In this document: piece by piece, positions 17,824 to 26,805 of the stretch
Numbering within the stretch: position 1 is the stretch's first letter
Layout: the number at the start of each line of letters is the position of its first letter
DNA from: an uncultured Propionibacteriaceae bacterium
GTDB lineage: Bacteria > Actinomycetota > Actinomycetes > Propionibacteriales > Propionibacteriaceae
DNA length: 64,000 nt
Assembly (NCBI GenBank): GCA_945911015.1
Contig: CAMDZW010000003.1
Location: 124,001 to 188,000, forward strand
Direction of reading: 5' to 3'
Position numbers and translations under genes: made by a program
Notes under the pieces: model-generated
What the model saw: only the letters and a program-made list of their open reading frames with translations
What the model was told of the DNA's origin: nothing
Databases searched by the model: none

Positions 17824-19245
17824 ATGTTCAGCACCGCCGACGAGCTCCTGGCCTACGTACGCGATGAGGGGGTCGAGATGATCGACGTCCGCTTCTGCGA
17901 CCTCCCCGGGGTGATGCAGCACTTCACCGTCCCCGCAGGATTCTTCGGGCCCGAGGTCTTCACTGACGGCCTCGGCTTCGATGGTTCCTCGGTCCGGGGC
18001 TTCCAGCAGATCCACGAGTCGGACATGGCCCTGCTGCCTGATCCGACCACGGCCTACTTGGATCCGTTCCGTCAGGCCAAGACGCTGGTGGTCAACTTCT
18101 TCGTCCACGACCCGCTGACGCTCGAGCCCTACAGCCGCGATCCGCGCAACATCGCCCGCAAGGCGGAGGCCTACCTGGCCTCGACCGGGATCGGTGACAC
18201 CGCTTTCTTCGCCCCGGAGGCTGAGTTCTACGTCTTCGACGATGTCCGGTTCGAGACCAAGGCCAACACCGGCTACTACGCGATCGACTCGATCGCCGGC
18301 GCCTGGAACACCGGGCGCATCGAGGACGGCGGCAACCGCGGCTACAAGGTCCGCTACAAGGGTGGCTACTTCCCTGTCGCTCCGACCGACCACTTCGGCG
18401 ACCTGCGCGACGAGATCGTGCTCCACATGGAGCGGGCCGGTCTCGAGGTCGAGCGGGCCCACCACGAGGTCGGCACGGCCGGGCAGGCCGAGATCAACTG
18501 GAAGTTCGACACGCTGTTGCGCAGCGCCGACGACGTGATGAAGTTCAAGTACATCGTCAAGAACACCGCCTGGGCCAACGGCAAGACCGCCACCTTCATG
18601 CCCAAGCCGATCTTCGGCGACAACGGCTCGGGCATGCACGTGCACTCCTCGATCTGGGATGCCGGCACGCCGCTGTTCCACGATGAGGCCGGATATGCCG
18701 GGCTGTCGGACATGGCCCGTCACTACATCGGCGGCCTGCTCAGGCATGCCCCGGCCCTGTTGGCCTTCACCAACCCGACGGTGAACTCGTATCACCGTCT
18801 CGTGCCGGGTTTTGAGGCCCCGGTCAACCTGGTCTACTCCCAACGCAACCGCTCGGCCTGCATCCGGATCCCGATCACCGGGTCCAACCCGAAGGCCAAG
18901 CGCGTCGAGTTCCGCTGCCCCGACCCGTCGTCGAACCCGTACCTGGCCTTCTCGGCGATGCTGCTGGCCGGGCTGGACGGCATCATCAACAAGATCGAGC
19001 CGGCTGAGCCGATCGACAAGGATCTGTACGAGTTGCCGCCGGAAGAGCATGCTGCGGTCGACCAGGTCCCGGCTTCGCTCGAAGCGGTCCTCGACGCGCT
19101 GGAGGCCGATCAGGAATTCCTGCTCGCCGGGGATGTGTTCACCCCGGATCTGTTGGACTCGTGGGTTGGACTGAAGCGGGCCGACATCGACGCGATCCGG
19201 CTCCGTCCACACCCGCACGAGTTCGAGCTCTACTACGACCTCTGA
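17824..19245 (+). CDS. glnA: Glutamine synthetase type I-beta
   Basis: 473 residues, the length of GlnA1. It makes glutamine from glutamate, ammonia and ATP as a dodecamer in the cytoplasm. Visible family marks are '[10 protein letters not shown]', '[12 protein letters not shown]' (metal Glu), '[10 protein letters not shown]', '[10 protein letters not shown]' and 'NRSACIRIP'. The adenylylation tyrosine is present in '[10 protein letters not shown]', so the enzyme can be switched off by GlnE, whose gene lies 3.5 kb downstream. Start at 17824 has GAAGGAACCC just ahead; the upstream extension of the frame is not conserved. A GlnR-like box precedes it and a strong hairpin terminator follows. The first of two glutamine synthetases in the window. 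Confidence 0.97.
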   Translation: MFSTADELLAYVRDEGVEMIDVRFCDLPGVMQHFTVPAGFFGPEVFTDGLGFDGSSVRGFQQIHESDMALLPDPTTAYLDPFRQAKTLVVNFFVHDPLTLEPYSRDPRNIARKAEAYLASTGIGDTAFFAPEAEFYVFDDVRFETKANTGYYAIDSIAGAWNTGRIEDGGNRGYKVRYKGGYFPVAPTDHFGDLRDEIVLHMERAGLEVERAHHEVGTAGQAEINWKFDTLLRSADDVMKFKYIVKNTAWANGKTATFMPKPIFGDNGSGMHVHSSIWDAGTPLFHDEAGYAGLSDMARHYIGGLLRHAPALLAFTNPTVNSYHRLVPGFEAPVNLVYSQRNRSACIRIPITGSNPKAKRVEFRCPDPSSNPYLAFSAMLLAGLDGIINKIEPAEPIDKDLYELPPEEHAAVDQVPASLEAVLDALEADQEFLLAGDVFTPDLLDSWVGLKRADIDAIRLRPHPHEFELYYDL

Positions 19246-19260
19246 ATCGACTGTTGACGG

Positions 19261-19302
19261 CAATCGCCGGGTTTCCTTTGCACACAAGGATCCCGGCGAT
19301 TG
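19261..19302 (+). terminator. Hairpin terminator after glnA
   Basis: CAATCGCCGGG (19261-19271) pairs perfectly with CCCGGCGATTG (19292-19302), an 11-bp stem, 15 bp after the glnA stop. A short T-containing tail follows. Confidence 0.8.
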
Positions 19303-19814
19303 TCATTCCTGGCGGCCGGGCCGCTGATCCGGCCCAGCACTCCCCGGAACCAGGCCAGCACATCCCGGTGCGGGACAGCATGCCGCCGCTGGCAGGCTGG
19401 CCCACACGTACGCACGCTCAGCCACACGAAGGTGTGCGGGCCTGCACAACAACGTGATACGAGCACGTGTGCGATGCATGTCGGATGTGCGGCCCAACGA
19501 AGGTGGCACACCAATTGCAAGGGTCGGTGCCCAAGCAACGGTTCTACCTTTGCACTGCGTGTGCGACCCTTCCGCACGTACACCCCAGGCGACTCCCCTG
19601 GAGCCCGCACGAGCATGTCTAACACAAGCGAACCGAGCTACGCCGATGTTGGGCATAGCCACGGCACGCGAAGCAGCAGTCCCGTCAGCGGTCATCGACG
19701 CGACGCTTCAGGCGGTCTGCGACACACCTCCGCCAACTGAGCGGCATACGGCAGAATTGCCAGTGAAGACGAAGCGGTGCGCGTTGCTGCCCGCTGGCCA
19801 GAAGGGAGAGAGCG
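19303..19814. other. Non-coding stretch with degenerate sequence and a palindromic element
   Basis: About 510 bases between the glnA terminator and the ImmA/IrrE gene remnant. Overlapping frames exist on both strands but none has a recognisable protein, good start or normal domain. Many short inverted repeats around CACACG/CGTGTG are visible, and one ordered palindrome (19506-19564) resembles an element next to rnpB. I see no tRNA, promoter or transposase. It looks like decayed DNA left from a lost accessory gene. Confidence 0.5.
19506..19564. repeat. Palindromic repeat element, copy 1
   Basis: Outer arms GCACAC / GTGTGC and inner arms TGCAAGGGT / ACCTTTGCA (one mismatch) around a 21-base centre. 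The left half GGTGGCACACCAA-TGC-AGGGT is shared almost base for base with 35515-35537 beside rnpB, and the right half also matches that copy. Two related intergenic copies indicate a small dispersed palindromic repeat. Confidence 0.55.
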
Positions 19815-19980
19815 ATGACGGTTCGAGTTGACGTCGCGCCCTCCGTCCTGGCCTGGGCGCTGCAGGTGACGGGAGCCGATGAGGAGTCTCTCCGCAGCCG
19901 GTTCAACCTCGACGCGTGATCAGCACCGAGTGTCCCGTTCGGCTACCTGCTCTTGGAAGATCCACCTGCGCCTTCACTCC
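19815..19980 (+). pseudogene. Remnant of an ImmA/IrrE-type gene (XRE/peptidase family)
   Basis: A strong site (GAAGGGAGAGAG) precedes an ATG that opens a 34-residue frame, 'VAPSVLAWALQVTGADEESL' being its core, ending at 19919. This matches the N-terminus of actinobacterial ImmA/IrrE-family proteins. After the stop, in the same frame, comes 'VPFGYLLLEDPP', a motif that in the family normally follows about 25 residues further on. The middle and all of the metallopeptidase domain are gone. I read this as an internal deletion plus 3' truncation of a toxin/antitoxin- or phage-related gene. The end overlaps the 3' end of the MMPL gene on the other strand. Confidence 0.55.
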
Positions 19981-22130
19981 GGGTCGGCATGCTCCGGAGC
20001 CCGCGCATGGGCCGGACGCTCGGCGCTGACAAGTTTGGACGGCCACCAGATCGCCCTGCCGATCTCGAGGCTCAACGCCGGCACCAGCAGGGTCCGGACG
20101 ATGAAGGTGTCCATCAACACGCCCAGAGCCACGATCACGGCCAGCTGGAGCAGGAACAGGATCGGGATCACGGCGAGGGCAGCAAAGGTCGCGGCCAACA
20201 CCAGGCCGGCCGAGGTGATCACGCCTCCGGTGATGGACAGGCCCCGGACCAGACCGGTCCGAGTTCCGTGGTGGATGGTCTCTTCCCGGACCCGGGTCAT
20301 CAGGAAGATGTTGTAGTCCACCCCGAGTGCGACCAGGAAGACGAAGCCGTACAGGGGGACGGCCGGGTCAGCACCGGGCAGGTCCAGCAGGTGGTTGAAG
20401 ATCAGCGCCGAGACACCGAGTGCGGTCGCGAACGAGACCACGGTGGTGAACAGCAACACCAGGCCGATGACGACCGCCCGCAACAGCACCATCAAGATCG
20501 CGGCGATCACGACCAGCACGATCGGGATGATGATGGTGCGGTCATGGATCGAGGCGTCGATGGTGTCGACATCGGTGGCGGTCACCCCGCCGATCAGAGC
20601 CTGCCCGTCGAGTTCGGCACGCAGGTCCCGGATCACCTGCTCGGCTCCTTGGCTGTCAGCGGCATCGGCCAACGTTGCCTGCAACAGGACCTCCCCCTGT
20701 GACACCGTCGGGTCCGGTGCCGGGGTGCCGGGCGGCCCCAGCGGCTGGATCCCCTCGTCAGTGATCGGGGCGGTCCCGCTCGGGGAGTCTTCGGCGGTGA
20801 CCGAGACCGAGTCAATCCCGTCATGGGCCAGCAGCCGATCAGCGACCTCCTGCAGGTCCTCCTCGGCAACGATCAGGTAGACCGGGCTGCCCGAGCCTCC
20901 CGGGAAGTGCTCGGCCTGGACCAGCTGTCCGTCGCGGGCATCGGATCCACCAATGATCAAGTCACTCTGGGCGACTCCGTCGGCCCGCAGCTGGGTCACC
21001 CCGGCCGCCCCGGCCAGCAACACCAGCAGCACCACGATCCACACTGCTCGGGCGTGACGATCGACGAATGACCCGACCCTCGCATAGGCCCCGGTCGGCA
21101 CGATCTCCTCGCCGTGGTCCTTGTCGAACCGGGGCATACGGGGCCAGAAGGCAACGCGCCCGGCCAGGAGCAACATCGACGGCAGGAGCGTGAGGGCCGA
21201 GACGATCGCGGTGGCGATGCCGATCGCGGCGACCGGACCCAGCGAGCTGTTGGACTTCAGATCGCTCAGCAGCAGGCAGAGCAGCCCGGCGATGACCGTG
21301 CCGCCGGAGGCGACGATCGGTTCGACCGATCCGCGCCATGCCTTCTTGGTCGCGACCAGCCGGTCCTGGTGGATGGTCAGCTCCTCGCGATAGCGGGAGG
21401 TGTAGAGCAGTGCGTAGTCGGTGGCGGCACCGATCACCAGGATGAACAGGATGCCCTGGGTCTGGCCGGTCAGGATGAGGATGTCGGCGTTGGCGAGCAG
21501 CCAGTTGACCAACAGGGCCACACACAACGCGAAGGTGCTGGTCATCAACACCATGATCGGCAACAAGACCGAGCGGTAGACGATGACCAGGATGATCCCA
21601 ACGGCGGCCAGTGCCACACCCAGGAGCAGACCATCGATGCCGGCGAAGGCATCGACCAGATCAGCGGAGAACCCGGCCGGTCCGGTGACATGCACGGTGA
21701 CACCGTCGGGCAGACCCGTGGTCAGGTGCTCACGGAGGGCCATCACCGCTTCACCCAGATCGGCGTCGGCGTCGATCGGCACGAAGACCTCGACCGCGAG
21801 GCCGTCCTCGGAGGGCAGCAGCGGTGAGATCTCATCGTCGACACCAGGCACCTCGGCGAGCCCGTCCACGACCGCGCGGAGGTCATCGAGCTGCCCATCG
21901 TCGAGTTCGCTGTCAGCCACGAAGATGACGATCGCCGGGACCGTGTCATCACCCAGGAAGTCGGTCAGTCGCTGTTGCACCGTTGTCGCGTCGGCGCTGG
22001 AGGGGAGATAGGCGGTCTGGTCATTGTTCGAGACCTCGTCAATGCGCCCGAAGTAGGGCCCGCCGATGCCGGCAGCGACCAACCAGACCAGGACCAGTGC
22101 GGAGGGGATGAGGATTCGCAACGTACGCAT
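19974..22130 (-). CDS. MMPL family transporter
   Basis: 718 residues in the RND/MMPL layout: one N-terminal helix, a periplasmic-type loop, a bundle of helices ('GLLLGVALAAVGIILVIVYR', 'GAATDYALLYTSRYREEL' with the charged residues of the proton relay), then a second loop and second bundle ('FLVALGVDYNIFLMTRVRE'). These proteins use the proton gradient to export lipids, siderophores or drugs. Start ATG at 22130 was chosen at the first membrane helix; an in-frame start 63 nt upstream would overlap the promoter region. It is divergent from a MarR regulator, 79 bp apart, which probably represses it. Cargo unknown. Confidence 0.9.
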   Translation of the reverse strand: MRTLRILIPSALVLVWLVAAGIGGPYFGRIDEVSNNDQTAYLPSSADATTVQQRLTDFLGDDTVPAIVIFVADSELDDGQLDDLRAVVDGLAEVPGVDDEISPLLPSEDGLAVEVFVPIDADADLGEAVMALREHLTTGLPDGVTVHVTGPAGFSADLVDAFAGIDGLLLGVALAAVGIILVIVYRSVLLPIMVLMTSTFALCVALLVNWLLANADILILTGQTQGILFILVIGAATDYALLYTSRYREELTIHQDRLVATKKAWRGSVEPIVASGGTVIAGLLCLLLSDLKSNSSLGPVAAIGIATAIVSALTLLPSMLLLAGRVAFWPRMPRFDKDHGEEIVPTGAYARVGSFVDRHARAVWIVVLLVLLAGAAGVTQLRADGVAQSDLIIGGSDARDGQLVQAEHFPGGSGSPVYLIVAEEDLQEVADRLLAHDGIDSVSVTAEDSPSGTAPITDEGIQPLGPPGTPAPDPTVSQGEVLLQATLADAADSQGAEQVIRDLRAELDGQALIGGVTATDVDTIDASIHDRTIIIPIVLVVIAAILMVLLRAVVIGLVLLFTTVVSFATALGVSALIFNHLLDLPGADPAVPLYGFVFLVALGVDYNIFLMTRVREETIHHGTRTGLVRGLSITGGVITSAGLVLAATFAALAVIPILFLLQLAVIVALGVLMDTFIVRTLLVPALSLEIGRAIWWPSKLVSAERPAHARAPEHADPE

Positions 22131-22176
22131 GGTCGACCCCCGAGATCGGATGTTGCTTACCTGGATGACTGTCAAT

Positions 22177-22200
22177 CTAGCATGCAGTATCACAGGCTAG
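22177..22200. promoter_or_regulatory. Inverted-repeat operator between MMPL and MarR genes
   Basis: CTAGC (22177-22181) and GCTAG (22196-22200) flank a 14-bp centre. The right arm overlaps TAGGAT (22198-22203), the -10 box of the leaderless marR-type gene that starts at 22210. A MarR dimer bound here would block its own promoter and could control the exporter. The site position fits autoregulation. Confidence 0.5.
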
Positions 22201-22209
22201 GATGCACCC

Positions 22210-22764
22210 ATGGTGGACCCCGAGCCGTCAACCGCACCGTTTCCGCTGTACACCGTGCGTGCCGCCGACCCCGGACACGACATCGTCGACCCGGGTGACC
22301 TCGCCCATGCGGACCAGGACCAGATCGACCAGCTGATGGAGGCCATAGGCCATCTGCGCCTGGTGGAACGCGAACTGGCCGAAGCGGCACGGGCCTACAT
22401 GCAACTCAACGAGACCGACATGCGGGCCCTGCACTACCTGCTGGTCGCCGAGAACCAGCAGCAGCCGGTCACCGCCACCGCCCTGGCACGCCATCTCAGG
22501 ATCACCACCGCCTCGACCACCAAGTTGATCGATCGACTCGAACGCCAACACCATGTCGTACGGGAACCGCACCCGACCGACCGACGTGCGCTGTTGATCA
22601 CCGTCGCCCCCAAAACCCGGGCCGCTGCCATCGCGAGCATGGGCCGCCATCAGGCCTCTCGGGTCCACGTCGCTGCTGCCCTCACCGCCGAGGAACGCGA
22701 CACTGTGATCCGGTTCCTCCAAGCCACAACCGCTGCCCTGCGGGCCAGCCTCGACTCGGTGTGA
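22210..22764 (+). CDS. MarR family transcriptional regulator
   Basis: 184 residues. The winged helix-turn-helix lies at about residues 80-145: 'VTATALARHLRITTASTTKL' is the DNA-reading part and 'VREPHPTDRRALLITV' the wing with the conserved Asp-Arg-Arg. The first 40 residues are an extra N-terminal tail. Leaderless start (TAGGAT 6 nt upstream). Divergent from the MMPL exporter with an inverted repeat over the promoter, so a role as local repressor of the exporter is likely. Inducer unknown. Confidence 0.88.
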   Translation: MVDPEPSTAPFPLYTVRAADPGHDIVDPGDLAHADQDQIDQLMEAIGHLRLVERELAEAARAYMQLNETDMRALHYLLVAENQQQPVTATALARHLRITTASTTKLIDRLERQHHVVREPHPTDRRALLITVAPKTRAAAIASMGRHQASRVHVAAALTAEERDTVIRFLQATTAALRASLDSV

Positions 22765-22779
22765 GGGCTCGGGCCTGAC

Positions 22780-25719
22780 TCAGTCCTGCCCCCAGAAGAG
22801 CCGATCGACCACGTACACCGCCTGCCGGGAGCAGCGGCGCTGTTCCAGCTCCAGCAGGGAGGCGCCCGGAGCCGGATAGCCCATCAACTCAGCCACCGCC
22901 GCCAGGTCGCGGGTGTCGGTGGGCATGCTGTCGCCGGGCCGTCCCCGGACCAGCATGGACAGATCCCGGATCCGACTGGCCATCCGCCAGGCCCGCGCGA
23001 GTGCGTCGTGGTCGTCATCGTTGATCAGGCCGGCACCGCGGGCGGCGTCCAGAGCAGCCATGGTCCGAGTCGTCCGCAGCGCAGGCTGGTCGGCCGCATG
23101 ATCGAGCTGGATCATCTGCACCGTCCACTCGACATCGCTGAGCCCTCCGGGACCGAGCTTGAGATGGTCGCGACGGTCCACACCGCGCGGCAGCCGTTCG
23201 GCCTCCATGCGAGCCTTGAGCCTGCGGATCTCGGCACGTTGCTCCTCACTCAGCCCACCGGCCGGCCACCGGTGCCGGTCGATCTCGGTGATCAGCTCAG
23301 CACCGAGCTCACTGTCCCCGGCGCCCACGCCGGCACGGATCATGGCCTGCAGTTCCCAGGTGCTGGACCAGCGTTCGTAGTAGGCGCGGTAGGCCGCAAT
23401 GGTGCGGATCATCGGGCCACCCGACCCCTCGGGGCGCAACCCGAGGTCGATCTCCAGACCCGGCACCGGCCCCGGGGCGGTGAGCCCGGCGCGGAGCCGG
23501 CTGAGCAGCTGCGTCGCAGCTGCGGGGTCGCCACCGTCCCCGACCACGAACATGGCATCGGCGTCGGAGGCATAGGACATCTCCTGCCCACCCCACCGGC
23601 CCAGGGCGATCGCCGCGATCGGCGGTCCGTCCCAGCCGCGCATGACCACATCGAGGGCGGCATCAATCGTTGCCGAGGTCAACGCAGCAAGGGACTTGCC
23701 CACATCGTCGACACTGATCGCGGCCAACACGTCAGCTCCGGCGACGCGTAACAGTCCCCGTTGGCGCACTCCGCGGATCGCCTGGATCGCCTTGACCGGA
23801 TCGTCCTGACGGCGGGCGGCGCTGGACATCTCCGAGCGCCAGTCCTCAAAGGTCCGCAGCTCGGGTGGCGCATCGCTGACCAGCAGCTGTACGGCTTCGG
23901 GTGAGCGCTGCAACAGGGCCACCACGTAACGGCTGGAGGCCAACAAGGTGGCCAGCCGTTCGGCCATGGTCCCCTCGTCGCGCAGCGCCCGCAGGTACCA
24001 CGGGGTCCGGCCCAGTGCCTCGGAGATCTGGCGGAAGGCGAGCAGCCCGTGGTCCGGATTGGGCGCATCCGAGAGCCAACTCAACATCACCGGCAACAGC
24101 TGGCGTTGGATCTCGGCCTGCCGGCTCACCCCGGCGGTCAGGGCCGCCACATGGCCGAGCGCAGCCTTCGCATCGGCAAAGCCCATCGCGGCCAGCCGAT
24201 CCTCGGCCGCACCGGTGGTCAATCGCAGGTCATCGGTACTGATCTTCGACACCGCGGCCAGCACCGGCGAGTAGAAGACGCGACGATGGAGTCGTTTCAC
24301 CCGGCGGGCATGGCTGCGCCACTGCTTGACCAGCTCCTCGCCCGAAGCGACTCCCAGACCCCGGGCCAGTGCCCGCAGTCGGTCCGGGTCATCAGGCAAC
24401 AGATGGGTCCGTCGCAGATCCTCCAGCTGGATCCGGTGCTCGAGGGTCCTGATGAACGCGTACGACTCCGCCAGGTCAGCACCGTCGCGTCGCCCGACGT
24501 ACCCGTACTGCACCAGCGCCTGCAGTGCGGGCAATGTCCCACGCATCCGCAGTCGGTCGTCAGCCCGACCATGGACCAGCTGCAGCAACTGCACCGAGAA
24601 CTCGACATCGCGCAGACCACCCGCACCGAGCTTGAGTTCACGATCACTGTGCTCGCTGGGAATGTGCTCGACCACCCTGCGTCGCATGGCCCTGACATCG
24701 GCGACGAAACCCGTTCGTTCCGCGGCCTGCCAGACATGGGGCCCGACCATGGTGCAGAATGCGGCGCCGAGGTCGAGGTCACCTGCCATCGGGCGCGATT
24801 TCAACATGGCCTGGAATTCCCAGGTCTTGGCCCACTTCTCGTAGTAGGTCTCCATGCTCGCCAGACTGCGGACCAACGGCCCGGCCTTGCCCTCGGGTCG
24901 TAGCGCGGCATCGAGCTCCCAGATCCGGCCTGCCGATGAATGGCCCGAACAGATCCGTGACACGGCCGCCGCCAGGCGGGACCCGATCCGGATCACGGCG
25001 TCGTTGCCGATCTCGACCCCTTCGGCCGGCTCGGCCACGTAGAGGACGTCCACATCGCTGACATAGTTGAGCTCCTGGGCTCCGCACTTGCCCAGCGCCA
25101 CGATCGCCAACCGGACATGGTGTGAGCTCTCCCCCACCTCAGCTCGTGCAATCGCCAAGGCGGTCTCCACGACCGCATCGGCCAGGTCGGCCAGTTCCCC
25201 GGCCACATCGGTCATCAGAGTCTGCGGCTCGTCACTGGCCAGGTCGCGCAGTGCCACGGCGATCAAAGCCGCCCGATAGGCCAGCCGCAGCTGATCAGGG
25301 GCATCGGCCACCGTCGCGGTCGGCCGGGGCTCGGCCGGGTCAGCGCCGACCGCAGCCAGGAAGGTGTCGCGCCAGTGCTGGCGGGATCGTCGTCCGACCG
25401 CTCCGGCGACCACCCCCAGGTCCCCAGGATGGGCAGCCAGATGGTGTCCCAGAGCCCGACTGCCGGCCAGCAGCCTCACCAGTCGATCGGCCAGAGCCGG
25501 ATCGGCCACCAAGGACAACACCTCGCCCGGAGCCACGTCGAACAAGCGGTCGAGACCGTGGAGGGCGAGGTCGGGATCGGCAACCCTGCCGAGCCGGCCC
25601 ACCAGCTCAGCCAACGACTCCGGCTCCAACGGCCACCCGGCCAACAGCTCCGCAGCACGCGTTGGCTCCTGCAGTCCGAGCCGGGCCAACTGTCCAGTGG
25701 TGGTCTGCTGTCGAGCCAT
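22780..25719 (-). CDS. glnE: Glutamine synthetase adenylyltransferase/deadenylyltransferase
   Basis: 979 residues with the two-part GlnE layout. Each half has a nucleotidyltransferase domain: 'LNYVSDVDVLYV' near residue 220 and 'MSYASDADAMFVV' near residue 715, both with the Asp-x-Asp metal pair, and each is followed by a GlnD/PII-uridylyltransferase-like helical domain ('LKLGAGGLRDVEFSVQLLQL' and 'LKLGPGGLSDVEWTVQMIQL'). It adds and removes AMP on the tyrosine of GlnA and so sets glutamine synthetase activity. Both substrates' genes are in this window (glnA and glnA2), glnA2 only 2 kb away, the usual actinobacterial grouping. Divergent from the DinB-like gene. Confidence 0.96.
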   Translation of the reverse strand: MARQQTTTGQLARLGLQEPTRAAELLAGWPLEPESLAELVGRLGRVADPDLALHGLDRLFDVAPGEVLSLVADPALADRLVRLLAGSRALGHHLAAHPGDLGVVAGAVGRRSRQHWRDTFLAAVGADPAEPRPTATVADAPDQLRLAYRAALIAVALRDLASDEPQTLMTDVAGELADLADAVVETALAIARAEVGESSHHVRLAIVALGKCGAQELNYVSDVDVLYVAEPAEGVEIGNDAVIRIGSRLAAAVSRICSGHSSAGRIWELDAALRPEGKAGPLVRSLASMETYYEKWAKTWEFQAMLKSRPMAGDLDLGAAFCTMVGPHVWQAAERTGFVADVRAMRRRVVEHIPSEHSDRELKLGAGGLRDVEFSVQLLQLVHGRADDRLRMRGTLPALQALVQYGYVGRRDGADLAESYAFIRTLEHRIQLEDLRRTHLLPDDPDRLRALARGLGVASGEELVKQWRSHARRVKRLHRRVFYSPVLAAVSKISTDDLRLTTGAAEDRLAAMGFADAKAALGHVAALTAGVSRQAEIQRQLLPVMLSWLSDAPNPDHGLLAFRQISEALGRTPWYLRALRDEGTMAERLATLLASSRYVVALLQRSPEAVQLLVSDAPPELRTFEDWRSEMSSAARRQDDPVKAIQAIRGVRQRGLLRVAGADVLAAISVDDVGKSLAALTSATIDAALDVVMRGWDGPPIAAIALGRWGGQEMSYASDADAMFVVGDGGDPAAATQLLSRLRAGLTAPGPVPGLEIDLGLRPEGSGGPMIRTIAAYRAYYERWSSTWELQAMIRAGVGAGDSELGAELITEIDRHRWPAGGLSEEQRAEIRRLKARMEAERLPRGVDRRDHLKLGPGGLSDVEWTVQMIQLDHAADQPALRTTRTMAALDAARGAGLINDDDHDALARAWRMASRIRDLSMLVRGRPGDSMPTDTRDLAAVAELMGYPAPGASLLELEQRRCSRQAVYVVDRLFWGQD

Positions 25720-25752
25720 GACCTGACCCTACTCAGCCTGAGCACGCCCCGA

Positions 25753-25758
25753 TACCGT
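25753..25758 (+). promoter_or_regulatory. -10 box of a leaderless promoter
   Basis: TACCGT ends 7 nt before the ATG at 25766. Only 46 bp separate this start from the glnE start on the other strand. Confidence 0.45.
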
Positions 25759-25765
25759 TGTTCTC

Positions 25766-26545
25766 ATGGCGACCCGGCTGATCCGCACCCTCACCTGTGT
25801 CACCACCGGTGCCGAACGACTGCTCACCTGGCTCGACCAGACCTCACCCGACCCTGCTGCAGACACCGTCCTGCCCGGTTGGGACATCGCCACGCTCGTC
25901 GCCCACCTCACAACGGTGATCGACACCACGACCGCCACGCTTGGGCGTCCGTCTCGGTCCGGCGCGATCTCGGTCGCCAGCCATCTGGCCAGCTACCGAT
26001 CAACCGCTGACCAGGTGGCCGCTCGCGAGATCGAACGTGCAGCACGCAGCGGCTGGCCCGGCATCCGGGATGAACTGCGCGACAGCATCACCGCTCTCGA
26101 GGCCGTCTCCGGCGATGCCGTCCCGGCCAAGGTCGACGGCCCCGGCGGCACGCTCCGGACCGAGGACTGGCTCGCCACGTGCATGGTCGAACTCGTCACC
26201 CATGCCGACGACCTGCATCGCAGCGTCGGTGGCAGCGCCGCCGTCGGATTCACCCGGACCGAGAGGACCCTTGCGCTGCGCACCTTGGCGCAGGCGCTGG
26301 GCGACAACCATCCCGGCCACACGATCGAGGTACGCGTTCCCCCGTACACCGCTGTCCAGTGTGGGATCCCCGGCGACGGCCCGACCCACACTCGCGGCAC
26401 TCCGCCCAATGTGGTGGAGACCGATGCGCCGACCTTCCTTCGGCTCGCCACCGGCCGGATCACCTGGAGCCAGGCGATCGCTGGCGGCACCGTCAGCGCC
26501 TCCGGCACCCGGGCAGATCTGTCGACGCTCCTGCCACTGTGGTGA
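25766..26545 (+). CDS. Maleylpyruvate-isomerase-N/sterol-carrier-like family protein
   Basis: 259 residues. The N-terminal 170 residues form a DinB-like helical bundle of the mycothiol-dependent maleylpyruvate isomerase N-terminal type ('LPGWDIATLVAHLTTVIDTT', then 'MVELVTHADDLHRSVG' with the metal-type His). The last 80 residues resemble the sterol-carrier-like tail found in this group ('VETDAPTFLRLATGRITW'). Members are usually linked to mycothiol chemistry; the substrate here is unknown. Leaderless. The promoter for the erm leader begins directly at its stop codon. Confidence 0.8.
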   Translation: MATRLIRTLTCVTTGAERLLTWLDQTSPDPAADTVLPGWDIATLVAHLTTVIDTTTATLGRPSRSGAISVASHLASYRSTADQVAAREIERAARSGWPGIRDELRDSITALEAVSGDAVPAKVDGPGGTLRTEDWLATCMVELVTHADDLHRSVGGSAAVGFTRTERTLALRTLAQALGDNHPGHTIEVRVPPYTAVQCGIPGDGPTHTRGTPPNVVETDAPTFLRLATGRITWSQAIAGGTVSASGTRADLSTLLPLW

Positions 26546-26552
26546 AAAACCG

Positions 26553-26582
26553 GTGGCCCCTTGAGGGAACCGCTGTTAGCGT
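26553..26582 (+). promoter_or_regulatory. Promoter of the erm leader, WhiB7-like layout
   Basis: A -10 box TAGCGT (26577-26582) ends 7 nt before the leader ATG at 26590. With an 18-bp spacer the -35 falls on GTGGCC (26553-26558). A run of five A residues (26545-26549) stands 3 nt upstream of that -35, the place where WhiB7-dependent promoters carry an A/T-rich element. The match is by layout only. Confidence 0.45.
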
Positions 26583-26589
26583 CGTTGCC

Positions 26590-26655
26590 ATGGGAACACT
26601 GGTGAGCGCGGTCATGATGACCTGCACCGCGATGATCCGCGACCGTCAGCTCTGA
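26590..26655 (+). CDS. Leader peptide of the erm gene (21 residues)
   Basis: A 21-codon frame starting with ATG 7 nt after a -10 box, so probably leaderless. The peptide is hydrophobic at first ('GTLVSAVMM') and ends 'MIRDRQL'. The R-x-R near its end matches the +x+ type arrest motif of leader peptides that stall ribosomes when a macrolide is bound. The final codons and stop lie inside a perfect hairpin (26643-26658), and further hairpins lie between here and the erm start 150 bp on. This is the layout of a drug-induced attenuator. It is too short for ordinary gene finders. Confidence 0.6.
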   Translation: MGTLVSAVMMTCTAMIRDRQL

Positions 26656-26788
26656 CGGCGCGCCCCGTCGCTGCGGTGCGCGTCGTCCTCCGAGAGCCCT
26701 TCTGCGTCTCGGGTCAGCGCCGGTTCCTGTGCGGTCTGCCCCTTCGTGTGGCCCCCTCCGGGTCGTCTCCCGAGTCGCGTCCCGACTC
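26643..26788 (+). promoter_or_regulatory. Hairpins of the erm leader (putative attenuator)
   Basis: Three perfect stems were found by eye: CCGTCA/TGACGG over the leader stop (26643-26658), CCGAGA/TCTCGG (26690-26712), and GAGTCG/CGACTC (26772-26788), the last a few bases ahead of the erm ribosome binding site (TGGAG, 26794-26798). A ribosome stalled near the leader's R-x-R would open the first stem and could re-arrange the others. Not folded by computation. Confidence 0.5.
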
Positions 26789-26805
26789 ATCTCTGGAGCA
26801 GACCC

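Noticed and set aside
17764..19287. A 507-residue open frame on the minus strand
   Set aside because: It is the complement of glnA, with no conserved domain; high-GC codon use leaves the opposite frame open.
19303..19695. A 130-residue minus-strand protein after glnA
   Set aside because: No domain, no binding site, Cys/His-rich odd composition, and it covers a palindromic repeat that explains part of its sequence.
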